From positions 372,001 to 436,000 of the forward strand of contig NZ_JAMBOI010000003.1 in the NCBI RefSeq assembly GCF_023715535.1: a DNA stretch of 64,000 nt, read 5' to 3'. Every line of letters starts with the position of its first letter. The first letter of the stretch is position 1. Source of the stretch: Sporosarcina luteola. Lineage in GTDB: Bacteria > Bacillota > Bacilli > Bacillales_A > Planococcaceae. A program made the translations under genes and the position numbers. Shown one piece after another: positions 33,723-42,213 of the stretch. Under the pieces are notes generated by a model. That model ran no database searches and was not told the DNA's origin. It saw nothing but the letters and a program-made list of their open reading frames with translations.

Positions 33723-34385
33723 TTATCGTTTATCTATCATTCTTGATACAGTTGTCCCCGTAAATTGGATGAGCTGCACCAGTATGACCATTATGATAAT
33801 CATGTACATCATTAAATCCGTTTTGAATTGCTGGTAACCGTACCGGATGGCAAAGTCTCCAATGCCGCCGCCTCCGACGACACCCATTATCGTTGAATAC
33901 GATATGAAACTGATGATTGACGTCGTTAATCCTAAAACGAGTCCTGAGCGGGCCTCGACGTATAAGAATTTAAAGATGACTTGTCTGACCGACGCCCCCA
34001 TAGCGATTGCCGCCTCCATTACCCCTTTCGGCACATCGAGTAAAGATTGTTCAACGAGACGGGAATAATGCGCAATAGCGATTATCGATAATGGCACGGT
34101 TGCTGCCGTCGTTCCGATTGCGGTTCCAATGAGCATCCTTGTGAACGGGATGAGGAAAACGACCAATAATAGGAACGGGAATGAACGGATGATATTCACC
34201 AATAAATTCAATACTGAAAAGACAACCGGATTCTCATAGATCTGCCCTTTCCTGCACAAAAAGAGCAATGTGCCGACGGGAAGCCCGACGAACACGGCTG
34301 CAGCGATTGAAACCCCAACCATTATGAAGGTCTCCCCTATTGAACTCCAAATTTCCGCTTCATATTGAAGTAAAACGTCAGGCAT
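33723..34385 (-). CDS. metI: MetI-like ABC permease
   Basis: A 220-residue permease with five helices and the EAA loop 'GVMEAAIAMGASVRQVIFKFLYVEARSGLVLGLTTSIISF', matching the MetI family. The ATG at 34385 overlaps the end of metN (ATGCCTGA), so both are coupled; a GTG four codons upstream is possible. Works with the MetN-like ATPase and the MetQ-like lipoprotein. Confidence 0.92.
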   Translation of the reverse strand: MPDVLLQYEAEIWSSIGETFIMVGVSIAAAVFVGLPVGTLLFLCRKGQIYENPVVFSVLNLLVNIIRSFPFLLLVVFLIPFTRMLIGTAIGTTAATVPLSIIAIAHYSRLVEQSLLDVPKGVMEAAIAMGASVRQVIFKFLYVEARSGLVLGLTTSIISFISYSTIMGVVGGGGIGDFAIRYGYQQFKTDLMMYMIIIMVILVQLIQFTGTTVSRMIDKR

Positions 34386-35127
34386 GACCCACGTCACCGT
34401 CCTTTGTCAGCTGATCCACAAAGAACTTCGGGCTGTTGTTCATCATTCCAATCCCTCTCGGCTGGATGGAAACCGTATCGTATACTTGTCCTTCACTCAT
34501 GACCGTGACGCGGTTGCAGATACTTTTGATCACATCCATCTCATGGCTGACAATGACAATCGTCACTCCGAAGCTCCGGTTAATGTTTTGCAACACAGTT
34601 AGAATCTCTGCAGACGTATTCGGATCGAGCGAAGACGTCGGTTCATCGCATAGCAAAACCTGCGGATTGTTCGCCAATGCCCTGGCGATTGCCACGCGTT
34701 GCTTTTGCCCGCCGCTCAATTGGGCAGGGTACTTGTCCATATAACTTTCCAATCCGACAAAATGAAGGCATTCCTCCACTCGGGATCGGCGACCTTTTTT
34801 AGGGAATTTAGCCAACTCCAACGATGCAGCGACGTTATCATACACTGTTTTATTTGCCACCAAATTAAAATGCTGAAATATCATTCCAATTGATTTCCTC
34901 GCCTGGCGGAGTTGTTTGCTGTTCAAGTTTGTCAGCATCTGATGATTGACCACCACATCCCCGTCATCTGGGCTTTCTAACAAATTCATCAGTCGCAGAA
35001 GCGTCGATTTGCCGGCGCCACTCGCCCCAATAATGCCATGAATTTCGCCTTTTTCTATTGACAGGGAGACTGATTGAATAGCCTGATAACCCGAATAACT
35101 TTTACTGATATTATGTAATGTAATCAT
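34378..35127 (-). CDS. metN: MetN-like ABC ATPase without the NIL regulatory domain
   Basis: A 249-residue ATPase: Walker A 'GASGAGKST', Q-loop 'GMIFQHFNLVANKTV', signature 'LSGGQKQRV', Walker B 'VLLCDEPTSSLD' and H-loop 'IVIVSHEMDV'. MetN proteins are about 340 residues because a C-terminal NIL domain senses methionine; here the chain ends about 90 residues early, after 'FFVDQLTKDGD'. The stop overlaps metI in frame-coupled fashion, so this is not an obvious frameshift. Transport would lack trans-inhibition by methionine. Confidence 0.9.
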   Translation of the reverse strand: MITLHNISKSYSGYQAIQSVSLSIEKGEIHGIIGASGAGKSTLLRLMNLLESPDDGDVVVNHQMLTNLNSKQLRQARKSIGMIFQHFNLVANKTVYDNVAASLELAKFPKKGRRSRVEECLHFVGLESYMDKYPAQLSGGQKQRVAIARALANNPQVLLCDEPTSSLDPNTSAEILTVLQNINRSFGVTIVIVSHEMDVIKSICNRVTVMSEGQVYDTVSIQPRGIGMMNNSPKFFVDQLTKDGDVGHA

Positions 35128-35333
35128 AAAAAAATCCCCTTTCCACGATTTGAAGGGTGATTGCGACGTTATCTATTATAACCCAATCTGACTAGGCTGT
35201 CATATTATCATTTATATACTATTATTGGTAATTTCAAACTGTTCCTGGTTATTGAAAAAGTTTCCTGTTCTAAAAAGTTAGACTTCCAAGGCTGCCAAAT
35301 CATCGATTATAATTTAGCAAAGGGGAGATGAAC

Positions 35334-35777
35334 ATGCTGCATTTAGAATCAATTACGAAGGACAATTGGGTGAAAGCCATTTCACTTCGCGTCCGGGGAG
35401 ATCAAGTGAATTTCGTCGCGTCAAATGCGGTGTCGCTTGCCCAGTTGAATTTCCTTGAAAACTTCCACGCCAAAGGAATTTACCTGGGCGAGGAAATGAT
35501 CGGATTTGCCCTTTACGGTATCGATGAAGACGATCATGAATACTGGATTTATCGAATGATGATCGACCAAAAACATCAGGGAAAAGGGTATGGAAAAGAA
35601 GCGATTCAACTTGTAATTGATGATATTCAGTCCATTAAAGAAGATCACCATCATACAATCACGCTTTCTTATGAACCGGCAAATGAACATGCAAAACGCA
35701 TTTATGAAAAGATGGGGTTTAAAGAAGTCGAAGGGCTACTTATTAGCGACGAACAAGTGGCGCGCTATACATTCTGA
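35334..35777 (+). CDS. GNAT acetyltransferase, BltD-like (spermidine/spermine type)
   Basis: A 147-residue GNAT. 'LHLESITKDNWVKAISLRV', 'SLAQLNFLENFHAKGIYLGEEMIGFALYG', 'YWIYRMMIDQKHQGKGYGKEAIQLV' (acetyl-CoA loop Q-G-K-G-Y-G) and 'LSYEPANEHAKRIYEKMGF' are close to B. subtilis BltD-type polyamine acetyltransferases. The ATG at 35334 lies 6 nt after AAGGGGAG; an ATG two codons upstream is too close. Polyamine acetylation is inferred. Confidence 0.85.
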   Translation: MLHLESITKDNWVKAISLRVRGDQVNFVASNAVSLAQLNFLENFHAKGIYLGEEMIGFALYGIDEDDHEYWIYRMMIDQKHQGKGYGKEAIQLVIDDIQSIKEDHHHTITLSYEPANEHAKRIYEKMGFKEVEGLLISDEQVARYTF

Positions 35778-35780
35778 ACA

Positions 35781-35822
35781 AGCAAAAAAAGCTGACTACG
35801 GTACGATTCCGAGTCAGCTTTC
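35781..35822. terminator. shared terminator between acetyltransferase and mqo
   Basis: Stem AAAGCTGACT / AGTCAGCTTT; long T-run on the minus strand, so mainly for mqo. Confidence 0.82.
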
Positions 35823-35827
35823 CTAGT

Positions 35828-37480
35828 TTATTCTTTTATACTTGGCTCTTCTTCTACAACCAACGTGTCATCCACGTTTGGCACTTCCCTGTCTACTCCC
35901 AGGGCTGGGTCTTGCTCGGTATCCCCGGTTTCAACAACAACAGATTCTTCTACCAATGACTCTGTTTCTTCATTTGAAGATTCCTGTTCGTCTGTCTGGT
36001 CCACAAGACCAAGCGCCTGCGCGGTTGTCGCATGGATTTCCTTAAGGAGATCCGGATTGTTGACGAGCGACAAGCCATAAGAAGGAATCATTTCTTTGAT
36101 TTTCGGTTCCCACTCTTTGATGTGTTGCGGGAAGCATCTATTTAGAATTTCCAGCATGACGTGAACGGCAGTGGAAGCTCCTGGGGAGGCTCCGAGCAAT
36201 GCAGCGATCGAGCCGTCTGAAGCATTGACGACTTCCGTACCGAATTGAAGCGTCCCTTTGCCGCCCGCCTCCGTGTCTTTGATGACTTGGACGCGTTGAC
36301 CGGCTACGACGGTATCCCAATCCTCGCTTTTCGCGCTCGGGATGAAGCCGCGCAACTCCTCTATCCGCTGTTCCTTCGATAGCATCAGTTGCTGAATCAA
36401 GTATTTCGTCAATGACATTTCCTTCGCGCCTGCCGCCAACATCGTAATGACATTGCTCGGTTTCACGGAAGTGATGAGATCCATATTGGAGCCCGTTTTC
36501 AGGAACTTCGGCGAGAAGCCGGCGAACGGTCCGAACAACAATGATTTTTGATTATCAATATATCTTGTATCAAGATGCGGAACAGACATCGGCGGAGCAC
36601 CTACCGAAGCTTTGCCGTAAACTTTGGCGTGATGCTGCTCGACAATCTCGGGATTTTTGCACACTAGGAAGAGACCACTTACCGGGAATCCCCCAATATG
36701 CTTTCCTTCAGGAATACCGGATTTTTGCAAGAGATGTAAACTTCCTCCTCCGGCACCGATAAAGACGAATTTCGCGGTATGGCGTTCAACGGCTCCGCTA
36801 TCGAGATTTTTCACTTTCAGTTCCCACAGACCATCAGCTGTACGTTTCAATTGGTTCACACTATGGTTATAGTTTATATCAACATTACTATTCTTCAAAT
36901 GGTTAAATAACATGCGTGTCAAAGCGCCAAAGTTAACGTCCGTGCCTGCATCAATCTTTGTCGCTGCCAGTGGTTCATTCACGGTCCTGTCTTTCATCAT
37001 GAGCGGAAGCCATTCCTTTAACTGCTCGGGGTCATCGGAGAATTCCATCCCTTCGAACAGCGGATTATTGGAAAGCGCTTCAAAACGCTTTTTCAAAAAC
37101 TCAACATTGTCTTTCCCGTGCACATAGCTCATATGAGGCAATGGCATAATGAAGTCTTCTGGATTACTGATCAATTGATTATTCACGAGATAAGACCAAA
37201 ACTGCATAGAGAGCTGGAACTGTTCGTTGACCTTAATTGCTTTACTAATATCTAAAGTTCCGTCTGGCTTTTCATTGGTGTAGTTGAGCTCGCACAGTGC
37301 AGCATGTCCAGTCCCCGCATTGTTCCATTCATTGGAGCTTTCTTCTCCTGCGCCCGGGAGCTTCTCAAACACTGTAATTTTCCAGTCCGGTGCCAATTCC
37401 TTCAACATTGTTCCCAAAGTTGCACTCATGATTCCGGCGCCAATTAAGATGACGTCTGATTTTGTTTCTCCGTTGCTCAT
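35828..37480 (-). CDS. mqo: malate:quinone oxidoreductase with acidic C-terminal tail
   Basis: A 550-residue FAD-dependent membrane-associated enzyme that oxidises malate to oxaloacetate and reduces menaquinone. N-terminal FAD site '[15 protein letters not shown]', '[22 protein letters not shown]', '[22 protein letters not shown]', '[10 protein letters not shown]', and the closing '[24 protein letters not shown]' are all typical. The known fold ends near residue 495; a tail of about 55 residues follows that is rich in Glu, Asp, Val and Ser (for example [20 protein letters not shown]). ATG at 37480 sits 8 nt after AAGG; an ATG three codons upstream is too close to it. Confidence 0.96.
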   Translation of the reverse strand: MSNGETKSDVILIGAGIMSATLGTMLKELAPDWKITVFEKLPGAGEESSNEWNNAGTGHAALCELNYTNEKPDGTLDISKAIKVNEQFQLSMQFWSYLVNNQLISNPEDFIMPLPHMSYVHGKDNVEFLKKRFEALSNNPLFEGMEFSDDPEQLKEWLPLMMKDRTVNEPLAATKIDAGTDVNFGALTRMLFNHLKNSNVDINYNHSVNQLKRTADGLWELKVKNLDSGAVERHTAKFVFIGAGGGSLHLLQKSGIPEGKHIGGFPVSGLFLVCKNPEIVEQHHAKVYGKASVGAPPMSVPHLDTRYIDNQKSLLFGPFAGFSPKFLKTGSNMDLITSVKPSNVITMLAAGAKEMSLTKYLIQQLMLSKEQRIEELRGFIPSAKSEDWDTVVAGQRVQVIKDTEAGGKGTLQFGTEVVNASDGSIAALLGASPGASTAVHVMLEILNRCFPQHIKEWEPKIKEMIPSYGLSLVNNPDLLKEIHATTAQALGLVDQTDEQESSNEETESLVEESVVVETGDTEQDPALGVDREVPNVDDTLVVEEEPSIKE

Positions 37481-37680
37481 TTTTATCATCCTTATATCCT
37501 GAATTTGCAGAAAGGATGTAGACGCTCCTTCTTAGGCGTCAAAACAAGACAAGACGCGAGCTAGGAACACACCTTTTCTGTTCAATAATAACCTCATATA
37601 TTATATCACAATCTTTTGTCAGGATGCCCCCATATGCATAATTGTTTAATTGTTTAGGTGAATTGAGTGAGAATTGTTTG

Positions 37681-37825
37681 GGTGCCTGTGCATGGTGCAA
37701 TTATGACTATTCACCGGAATGAATGAAAATACCGGAAAAGAAAAGCCGTCTCAATGATGAGTGGGTTTTGGTTTTTCTTTATACAATTGTAGTTCATTGT
37801 CTGAATAGTTTGCTGCACAGGCACC
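37681..37825. mobile_element. 145-bp MITE-like element, copy 1
   Basis: Perfect 12-bp terminal inverted repeats GGTGCCTGTGCA / TGCACAGGCACC at the two ends. The interior holds an imperfect hairpin and shares long stretches with copy 2, such as TTTATACAATTGTAGTTCAT and CTGAATAGTTTGC. No ORF. The rest of 37481-37903 shows only AT-rich sequence around it. Confidence 0.8.
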
Positions 37826-37903
37826 AAACAGGGTCTTGATGACCTTATGAAACTTTTTCCTGGCCAACCACGTAAAGAAAACATCAAAGGGGTGTTAATA
37901 GTT

Positions 37904-38410
37904 ATGGATAAATACAAGTATAATAAACCGAAGTTGAATATCCCGAAATCCACATTTCAGAAAGTGTTCGACCTCTTTACACTGATTGTCTTTACGGCAG
38001 GACTCGTCCATTTGATCGCTGTTTGGGGGCAGTTGCCTGACCAAGTTCCCGTACATTTTAATGCAGCTGGTGAAGTGAATCGTTGGGGATCAAAATGGGA
38101 ACTCATCCTTCTTCCGATTATTGCCGCCTTGTTAGCCATTTTCATGACGTTTCTCGAAAAACATCCGGAATGGCATAATTATATAAATCTCAATGAAAAT
38201 AACATTGAATTCCAATACAAAAACTCTATTTTATTATTAAATATAATAAAAAATGAATGCGTCCTGCTGTTTGTCTTCGTGGATTATAATATTGTGCAAT
38301 TGGCATTTGGAAAAGCTAAATCGCTCGGTATCCTATTCATGCCTATCTTTCTCGTCACAATGTTCGGTTCTATGATCTTCTTCATTATCCGATCAATAAA
38401 ACATAAATAA
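37904..38410 (+). CDS. DUF1648 domain membrane protein
   Basis: A 168-residue protein with four TM helices. 'LPDQVPVHFNAAGEVNRWGSKWELILLPIIAALLAIFM' is the DUF1648 signature (lP..iP.Hfn..G..d.w..k....llP). Members are often sigma- or SdpI-related membrane proteins of immunity or unknown function. The ATG at 37904 follows AAAGGGGTG; the ORF is open further into the MITE-like copy. The C-terminal half has an AT-rich stretch (AATATAATAAAAAATG) unlike the rest. Confidence 0.85.
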   Translation: MDKYKYNKPKLNIPKSTFQKVFDLFTLIVFTAGLVHLIAVWGQLPDQVPVHFNAAGEVNRWGSKWELILLPIIAALLAIFMTFLEKHPEWHNYINLNENNIEFQYKNSILLLNIIKNECVLLFVFVDYNIVQLAFGKAKSLGILFMPIFLVTMFGSMIFFIIRSIKHK

Positions 38411-38456
38411 TGGTGTTATACTGGATTTACAGCTACGTCAGTCAGGAGATGTGAGA

Positions 38457-39158
38457 ATGAGATATAATGTGTTTTTATTCGATTTGGATGATACGTTGAT
38501 GGATTTTGTTGAGACAGAAAAACATGCGTTCACGAATGTGTTCACTACACACGGTTTACCGAACGCATTAGCGGACTTCAGGGACACGTACCGGACAGTC
38601 AGCACGGTGCTATGGGAGGATTTGGAGCAAGGTAGGATAACGCTTGCGGAGCTTAAAACGGAGCGGTTCAGACGGTTGTTCCTTGAACATGGTCTTGACA
38701 TGGATGCAGAACAGTTCGGCCAATTGTATCTTGATTATTTAGGGAAAGAAGTCCACTTGATCGACGGAGTAGCATCCATGCTTCGTTCTCTGAAGGGTTC
38801 GAGGATTGCGGTTTTGACGAACGGCTTTAAAGAAGTTCAATTAGCTCGTATTGCCGCTTCCGGTCTAGCCGATACTTTTGAAGCGATCTTCACATCCGAA
38901 GAGATCGGTCACCAAAAGCCACAGCCTGAAATTTTCGAGCATGTTTTCAAGCAGCTGCAAATCAAAGACAAATCACGTGTCCTGATGGTAGGAGACTCAC
39001 TTTCGTCGGATATCCGCGGCGGCAATAACTACGGAATCGATACATGCTGGTACAATCCGAAACGAAAAGAGAATAATGGCTTGGCCCAGCCTACTTATGA
39101 AATTCATGATTGGAAAGAGCTTCACTCCATAAATGCTCAAACGATCGCGTCCAATTAA
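38457..39158 (+). CDS. HAD hydrolase, YjjG/YfnB-like non-canonical nucleotidase
   Basis: A 233-residue HAD-IA phosphatase. Motif I 'FLFDLDDTLMDF', motif II 'IAVLTNGFKEVQ', motif III Lys in 'GHQKPQPEIFEHVF', motif IV 'LMVGDSLSSDIRGG'. The wording of motifs I and III is that of the YjjG/YfnB group, which hydrolyses unusual pyrimidine nucleotides. ATG at 38457 is 8 nt after AGGAG. The stem of the terminator overlaps its last codons. Confidence 0.92.
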   Translation: MRYNVFLFDLDDTLMDFVETEKHAFTNVFTTHGLPNALADFRDTYRTVSTVLWEDLEQGRITLAELKTERFRRLFLEHGLDMDAEQFGQLYLDYLGKEVHLIDGVASMLRSLKGSRIAVLTNGFKEVQLARIAASGLADTFEAIFTSEEIGHQKPQPEIFEHVFKQLQIKDKSRVLMVGDSLSSDIRGGNNYGIDTCWYNPKRKENNGLAQPTYEIHDWKELHSINAQTIASN

Positions 39159-39177
39159 AGGATGCGATCGTTTTTTT
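39140..39177 (+). terminator. terminator overlapping the end of the HAD gene
   Basis: Stem AACGATCGC / GCGATCGTT, T7; the left arm encodes the last residues QTIAS of the HAD protein. Confidence 0.88.
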
Positions 39178-39180
39178 GGA

Positions 39181-39927
39181 TTACTGTAAGTATGACTGCA
39201 CGGACACAGTTTCGAAAAGCCCGCTCTCTTTGACGAAGTTCTCTACAATCCTGACATGGGAGCCGCCAACGATGAAGAGGATGCGGTCGTCTGGAGTAGT
39301 GACCAAATCCGAGAGATTCGAGAATAGGATGAGGTTGCGTTGATACCACCAAATCAGCCAGTCCATGCCGACATATTGCTTGGTGTCTTTAATGCGCGCC
39401 ATATTCACATAGCTGCGATGAAGTTGTTCGACTACTTCCGGCTGATTGTAATAAAGTAGTAGATCATTGACACTCTTTCTTGCGGTTGTTAACACAAGCC
39501 GGTACAACGGCCCAAATAATTCTTCATACAACTTGGGCTGATGCTCTTTCGCCCATTCAGCAACTTCACTGATCTCTCTTTGAAGAGCACCTTTTTCCAT
39601 CCAATCGACAGCGTAAACTTCCTGATGCCCCATCTCTTTTGCCAGTCTATATCCAATCTGGTCGATTTCGGTCTCTTGCAACTGATAGTCGCCCTTTAAA
39701 TAGTGCGTGAATTCCTCATTGATGGGACCATGCTTCTTCTTCTCAACTTCCAAAGCGATTTTCGTAGGCTTGAAATCTTTTAAACGGCCGACCACCTCTT
39801 TGATCTCTTTCTGCCTTTGTGCTGATAGCATACTGTCCTTCTCTATTTCAATCATATCTAAAGTGCTGCCCATATGGAATGTCCCCAAGATCATAATAAT
39901 AGGCTTACTTATTGCTTTCGACTGCAT
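39181..39927 (-). CDS. DUF5694 (TraB-like) protein
   Basis: A 248-residue soluble protein. 'IIMILGTFHMGSTLDM' (G-T-F-H at the start), 'PTKIALEVEKK', 'EVYAVDWMEK', and 'DDRILFIVGGSHVRIVENFVKES' at the end follow the DUF5694/TraB-like arrangement of G-T-x-H, E, and G-x-x-H. A metal-dependent hydrolase role has been suggested for related folds; nothing specific is known. Confidence 0.85.
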   Translation of the reverse strand: MQSKAISKPIIMILGTFHMGSTLDMIEIEKDSMLSAQRQKEIKEVVGRLKDFKPTKIALEVEKKKHGPINEEFTHYLKGDYQLQETEIDQIGYRLAKEMGHQEVYAVDWMEKGALQREISEVAEWAKEHQPKLYEELFGPLYRLVLTTARKSVNDLLLYYNQPEVVEQLHRSYVNMARIKDTKQYVGMDWLIWWYQRNLILFSNLSDLVTTPDDRILFIVGGSHVRIVENFVKESGLFETVSVQSYLQ

Positions 39928-39948
39928 CTGTATTTCCCCCTTTTTTTC

Positions 39949-40623
39949 TTACGAGGCACTTATCTTCTCTATAATCAAAGGCACTTCTGCCAAATCATCA
40001 ACAATAAAATCGGCTTCCACTGCATTCCATTGAAAATCCCTTTTCCAAACCCCAATCATTCCAACATTCTTAGCAGCCTCTACATCATTTACAGGATGAT
40101 CCCCTACAAATATGCTTTCAGTAGGCGAAACATTTAACCGCTCCAATGCTCTTTCGAATATTTGTGAATCAGGTTTTTTTATGCCTTCCCATTCGGATAC
40201 TAAAATAACATCAAAATAGTCCTCAATGCCAAGCGCTCTTATGTTGTCCATTTGAAACTGCCCTTTGCCGTTCGTGATGATCCCCAGCTTCAAATCCATT
40301 CTTTTTATCTCCTCCAACATTTCGATAAGACCAAGGAAAGGCACGCAGTTGTTCTGGAATTCATCGACATAGTCTTGAAGTAGTTCCTCCCACGTTATAT
40401 CCTTAACCTTAAATTCATCAACTAGCTGTTGATAAACTGTATCTTTCCAAACATATCCACGGTTATCTAATTCGATGAACCTTGCTGCAAACTGCGCCCT
40501 TGGAATATGGCCTACGAATCTATGTAACCGGCCGTATTGATTGTCGATGAACAATTTCACAGATTCATCTCGATTCAATAGCGTTCCGTCTAAGTCGAAG
40601 ATCGCTGCTTTAATCAATATCAA
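39949..40623 (-). CDS. HAD family hydrolase
   Basis: A 224-residue HAD-IA phosphatase: motif I 'AAIFDLDGTLLNRD', motif II 'LGIITNGKGQFQMDNI', motif III 'KKPDSQIFERAL', motif IV 'FVGDHPVNDVEAAKN'. Helical cap between residues 15 and 85. Starts at one of two TTG codons after GGAG. Ends 22 bp upstream of the DUF5694 gene on the same strand, so the two may be one operon. Substrate unknown. Confidence 0.92.
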   Translation of the reverse strand: MILIKAAIFDLDGTLLNRDESVKLFIDNQYGRLHRFVGHIPRAQFAARFIELDNRGYVWKDTVYQQLVDEFKVKDITWEELLQDYVDEFQNNCVPFLGLIEMLEEIKRMDLKLGIITNGKGQFQMDNIRALGIEDYFDVILVSEWEGIKKPDSQIFERALERLNVSPTESIFVGDHPVNDVEAAKNVGMIGVWKRDFQWNAVEADFIVDDLAEVPLIIEKISAS

Positions 40624-40780
40624 ATCACTCCAAACTTTTTCAATGCAAAAGCAATACTATCTTATAACCCTTTCAAAACAACCTTCCAATTAGAAAGAAG
40701 TCCTGCATAGGCAAATTTTAACACATAATTGAAATATAAGATTATTATTAACATAGGATTTTTTAAAAGGAGCGAGTAAA

Positions 40781-41251
40781 TTGTTAGATATGTTTTTGTA
40801 CAATTGGCAAGTTAGAGAAGACTGGTTTACATGGTGTGAATCAATTTCTGAAGAAGAGTTACGAGCTGAGAGAGTTGGCGGTATGGGGAGTATCCTAAAA
40901 ACTCTATCTCATGTAATTGATTGTGAATTGATATGGATGAACCATATGCTAGAAGAACCTTATATTTATAGTGAAAAGGACTCCATTACCAAATTAGATG
41001 ATGTAATAAAGTTTTCAAATTTCACAAAAGAAATAACTGAAAGCTTTCTTCGTAATTGGACTGGAGACTATGAGAGCAAAGTAGTGGAGATTAATAGCAG
41101 AAACGGAAAGACCTATTCATTTACATACGGCAAGATCATTCGCCATATTTTCTCCCATGAAATCCACCATATTGGTCAATTATCTATTTGGTCGAGGGAA
41201 ATTGGCTTAAAACCAGTTTCATCGGATTTAATTTTTAGAAGTTACTCATAA
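40781..41251 (+). CDS. DinB family protein
   Basis: A 156-residue four-helix-bundle protein of the DinB/YfiT type. The three expected metal ligands appear as the His in 'LKTLSHVIDCELIW' and two in 'IIRHIFSHEIHHIGQLSIW'. DinB-like proteins include thiol-dependent enzymes, but most have no known reaction. The TTG start has AAAGGAGCGAG upstream. The gene and the next one are visibly more AT-rich than their neighbours. Confidence 0.92.
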   Translation: MLDMFLYNWQVREDWFTWCESISEEELRAERVGGMGSILKTLSHVIDCELIWMNHMLEEPYIYSEKDSITKLDDVIKFSNFTKEITESFLRNWTGDYESKVVEINSRNGKTYSFTYGKIIRHIFSHEIHHIGQLSIWSREIGLKPVSSDLIFRSYS

Positions 41252-41254
41252 CAA

Positions 41255-41300
41255 AATGGGCTCCCCTCATGAAATCTTAAAATGGGAGCCTGATTCTTCA
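41255..41300. terminator. weak shared terminator
   Basis: GGCTCCC / GGGAGCC hairpin between two convergent genes, with only a short T-rich tail. Confidence 0.5.
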
Positions 41301-41313
41301 ATTTAATACAAAG

Positions 41314-41889
41314 TTATTGTAAGTGATGAGTGCAATTATAAAGTTTGCAATCCCAAACGTCTTCGATGTTCTGAAGTACTGTTATAGAAGTATTTTCAAT
41401 ATAAGTAGTCGGAAATCTTTCAGGTATCAAATGTTGTAGAGTTAGGCCGATCAAAGCACCATGGCTCACTACTAAGACTCTTTTTCCTTTATGTAGATTT
41501 GCTATATCCTCAATGAATTCAATTCCTCTTTTAGCTACCAGTTCAAATCTTTCCATACCTAGATCTAAATCACGCCAATTCCTTCCCCATCGAATAACTC
41601 TTTCTTCTTCAGTAGTTCCTTCAATTTGCCCGCAGTTTATTTCCCGTATTCTTTTATCTAAATAATCCACTGATAGATTCATCTTACTACCAATTATTAT
41701 TGCGGTTTTCTTAGCTCTTGATAAATCACTTGAAATAATCAAATCCCATTCTTCACTTGATAGTCGGTCTCCAAGTTTGATTGCTTGCTGAATACCCTCC
41801 TCATTCAAAGGAATATTAGAGATACCTTGTGCCTTTCCTAGAACATTCCATTCAGTAATTCCATGTCGTATTAGGCCAATTTTAGTCAT
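41314..41889 (-). CDS. histidine phosphatase (phosphoglycerate-mutase-like)
   Basis: A 191-residue protein of the PhoE/CobC-like branch. 'IGLIRHGITEWNVLGKAQG' carries the R-H-G with the phosphorylated His, 'DLIISSDLSRAKKTAIII' the second Arg, 'EINCGQIEG' the Glu region, and 'VLVVSHGALIGLTL' the second His. Acts on small phosphate esters or as a mutase; substrate unknown. AT-rich relative to the surroundings, like the DinB gene beside it. Confidence 0.92.
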   Translation of the reverse strand: MTKIGLIRHGITEWNVLGKAQGISNIPLNEEGIQQAIKLGDRLSSEEWDLIISSDLSRAKKTAIIIGSKMNLSVDYLDKRIREINCGQIEGTTEEERVIRWGRNWRDLDLGMERFELVAKRGIEFIEDIANLHKGKRVLVVSHGALIGLTLQHLIPERFPTTYIENTSITVLQNIEDVWDCKLYNCTHHLQ

Positions 41890-42048
41890 TATAACTCCCC
41901 AAATTCATTTCATCATAATGAATTTTTTTCTTCCCATTCATGCTTCAAAACACTATAGTGCAGAGAATCTTCCACTGTCGTATTTTCTGATATATTCAGA
42001 TTTCATCATACCACGAAAACTATTACAAATAGTACCAGGAATTGTTCG

Positions 42049-42193
42049 GGTGCCTGTGCAAGACCCATTTATGACTATTCAATCCATCGTATTATAATAC
42101 ACGAAAACAAAACCCAACTCGGAGGTGAGTGGGTTTTGTTTTTTCTTTATGCAATTGTAGTTCATAATCTGAATAGTTTGCTGCACAGGCACC
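42049..42193. mobile_element. 145-bp MITE-like element, copy 2
   Basis: Same length as copy 1 and identical 12-bp terminal inverted repeats. The middle is a hairpin AAAACCCAACTC / GGTGAGTGGGTTTT. Ten bases outside the left end (GAATTGTTCG versus GAATTGTTTG) are also nearly shared with copy 1. It lies between the histidine phosphatase start and the end of the polyprenyl synthase gene. Confidence 0.8.
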
Positions 42194-42213
42194 GGAAAGA
42201 TTCTGACAGCTCA

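Noticed and set aside
35128-35333. S-box or T-box leader before the metN-type operon
   Set aside because: No conserved riboswitch core or terminator/antiterminator pair could be seen.
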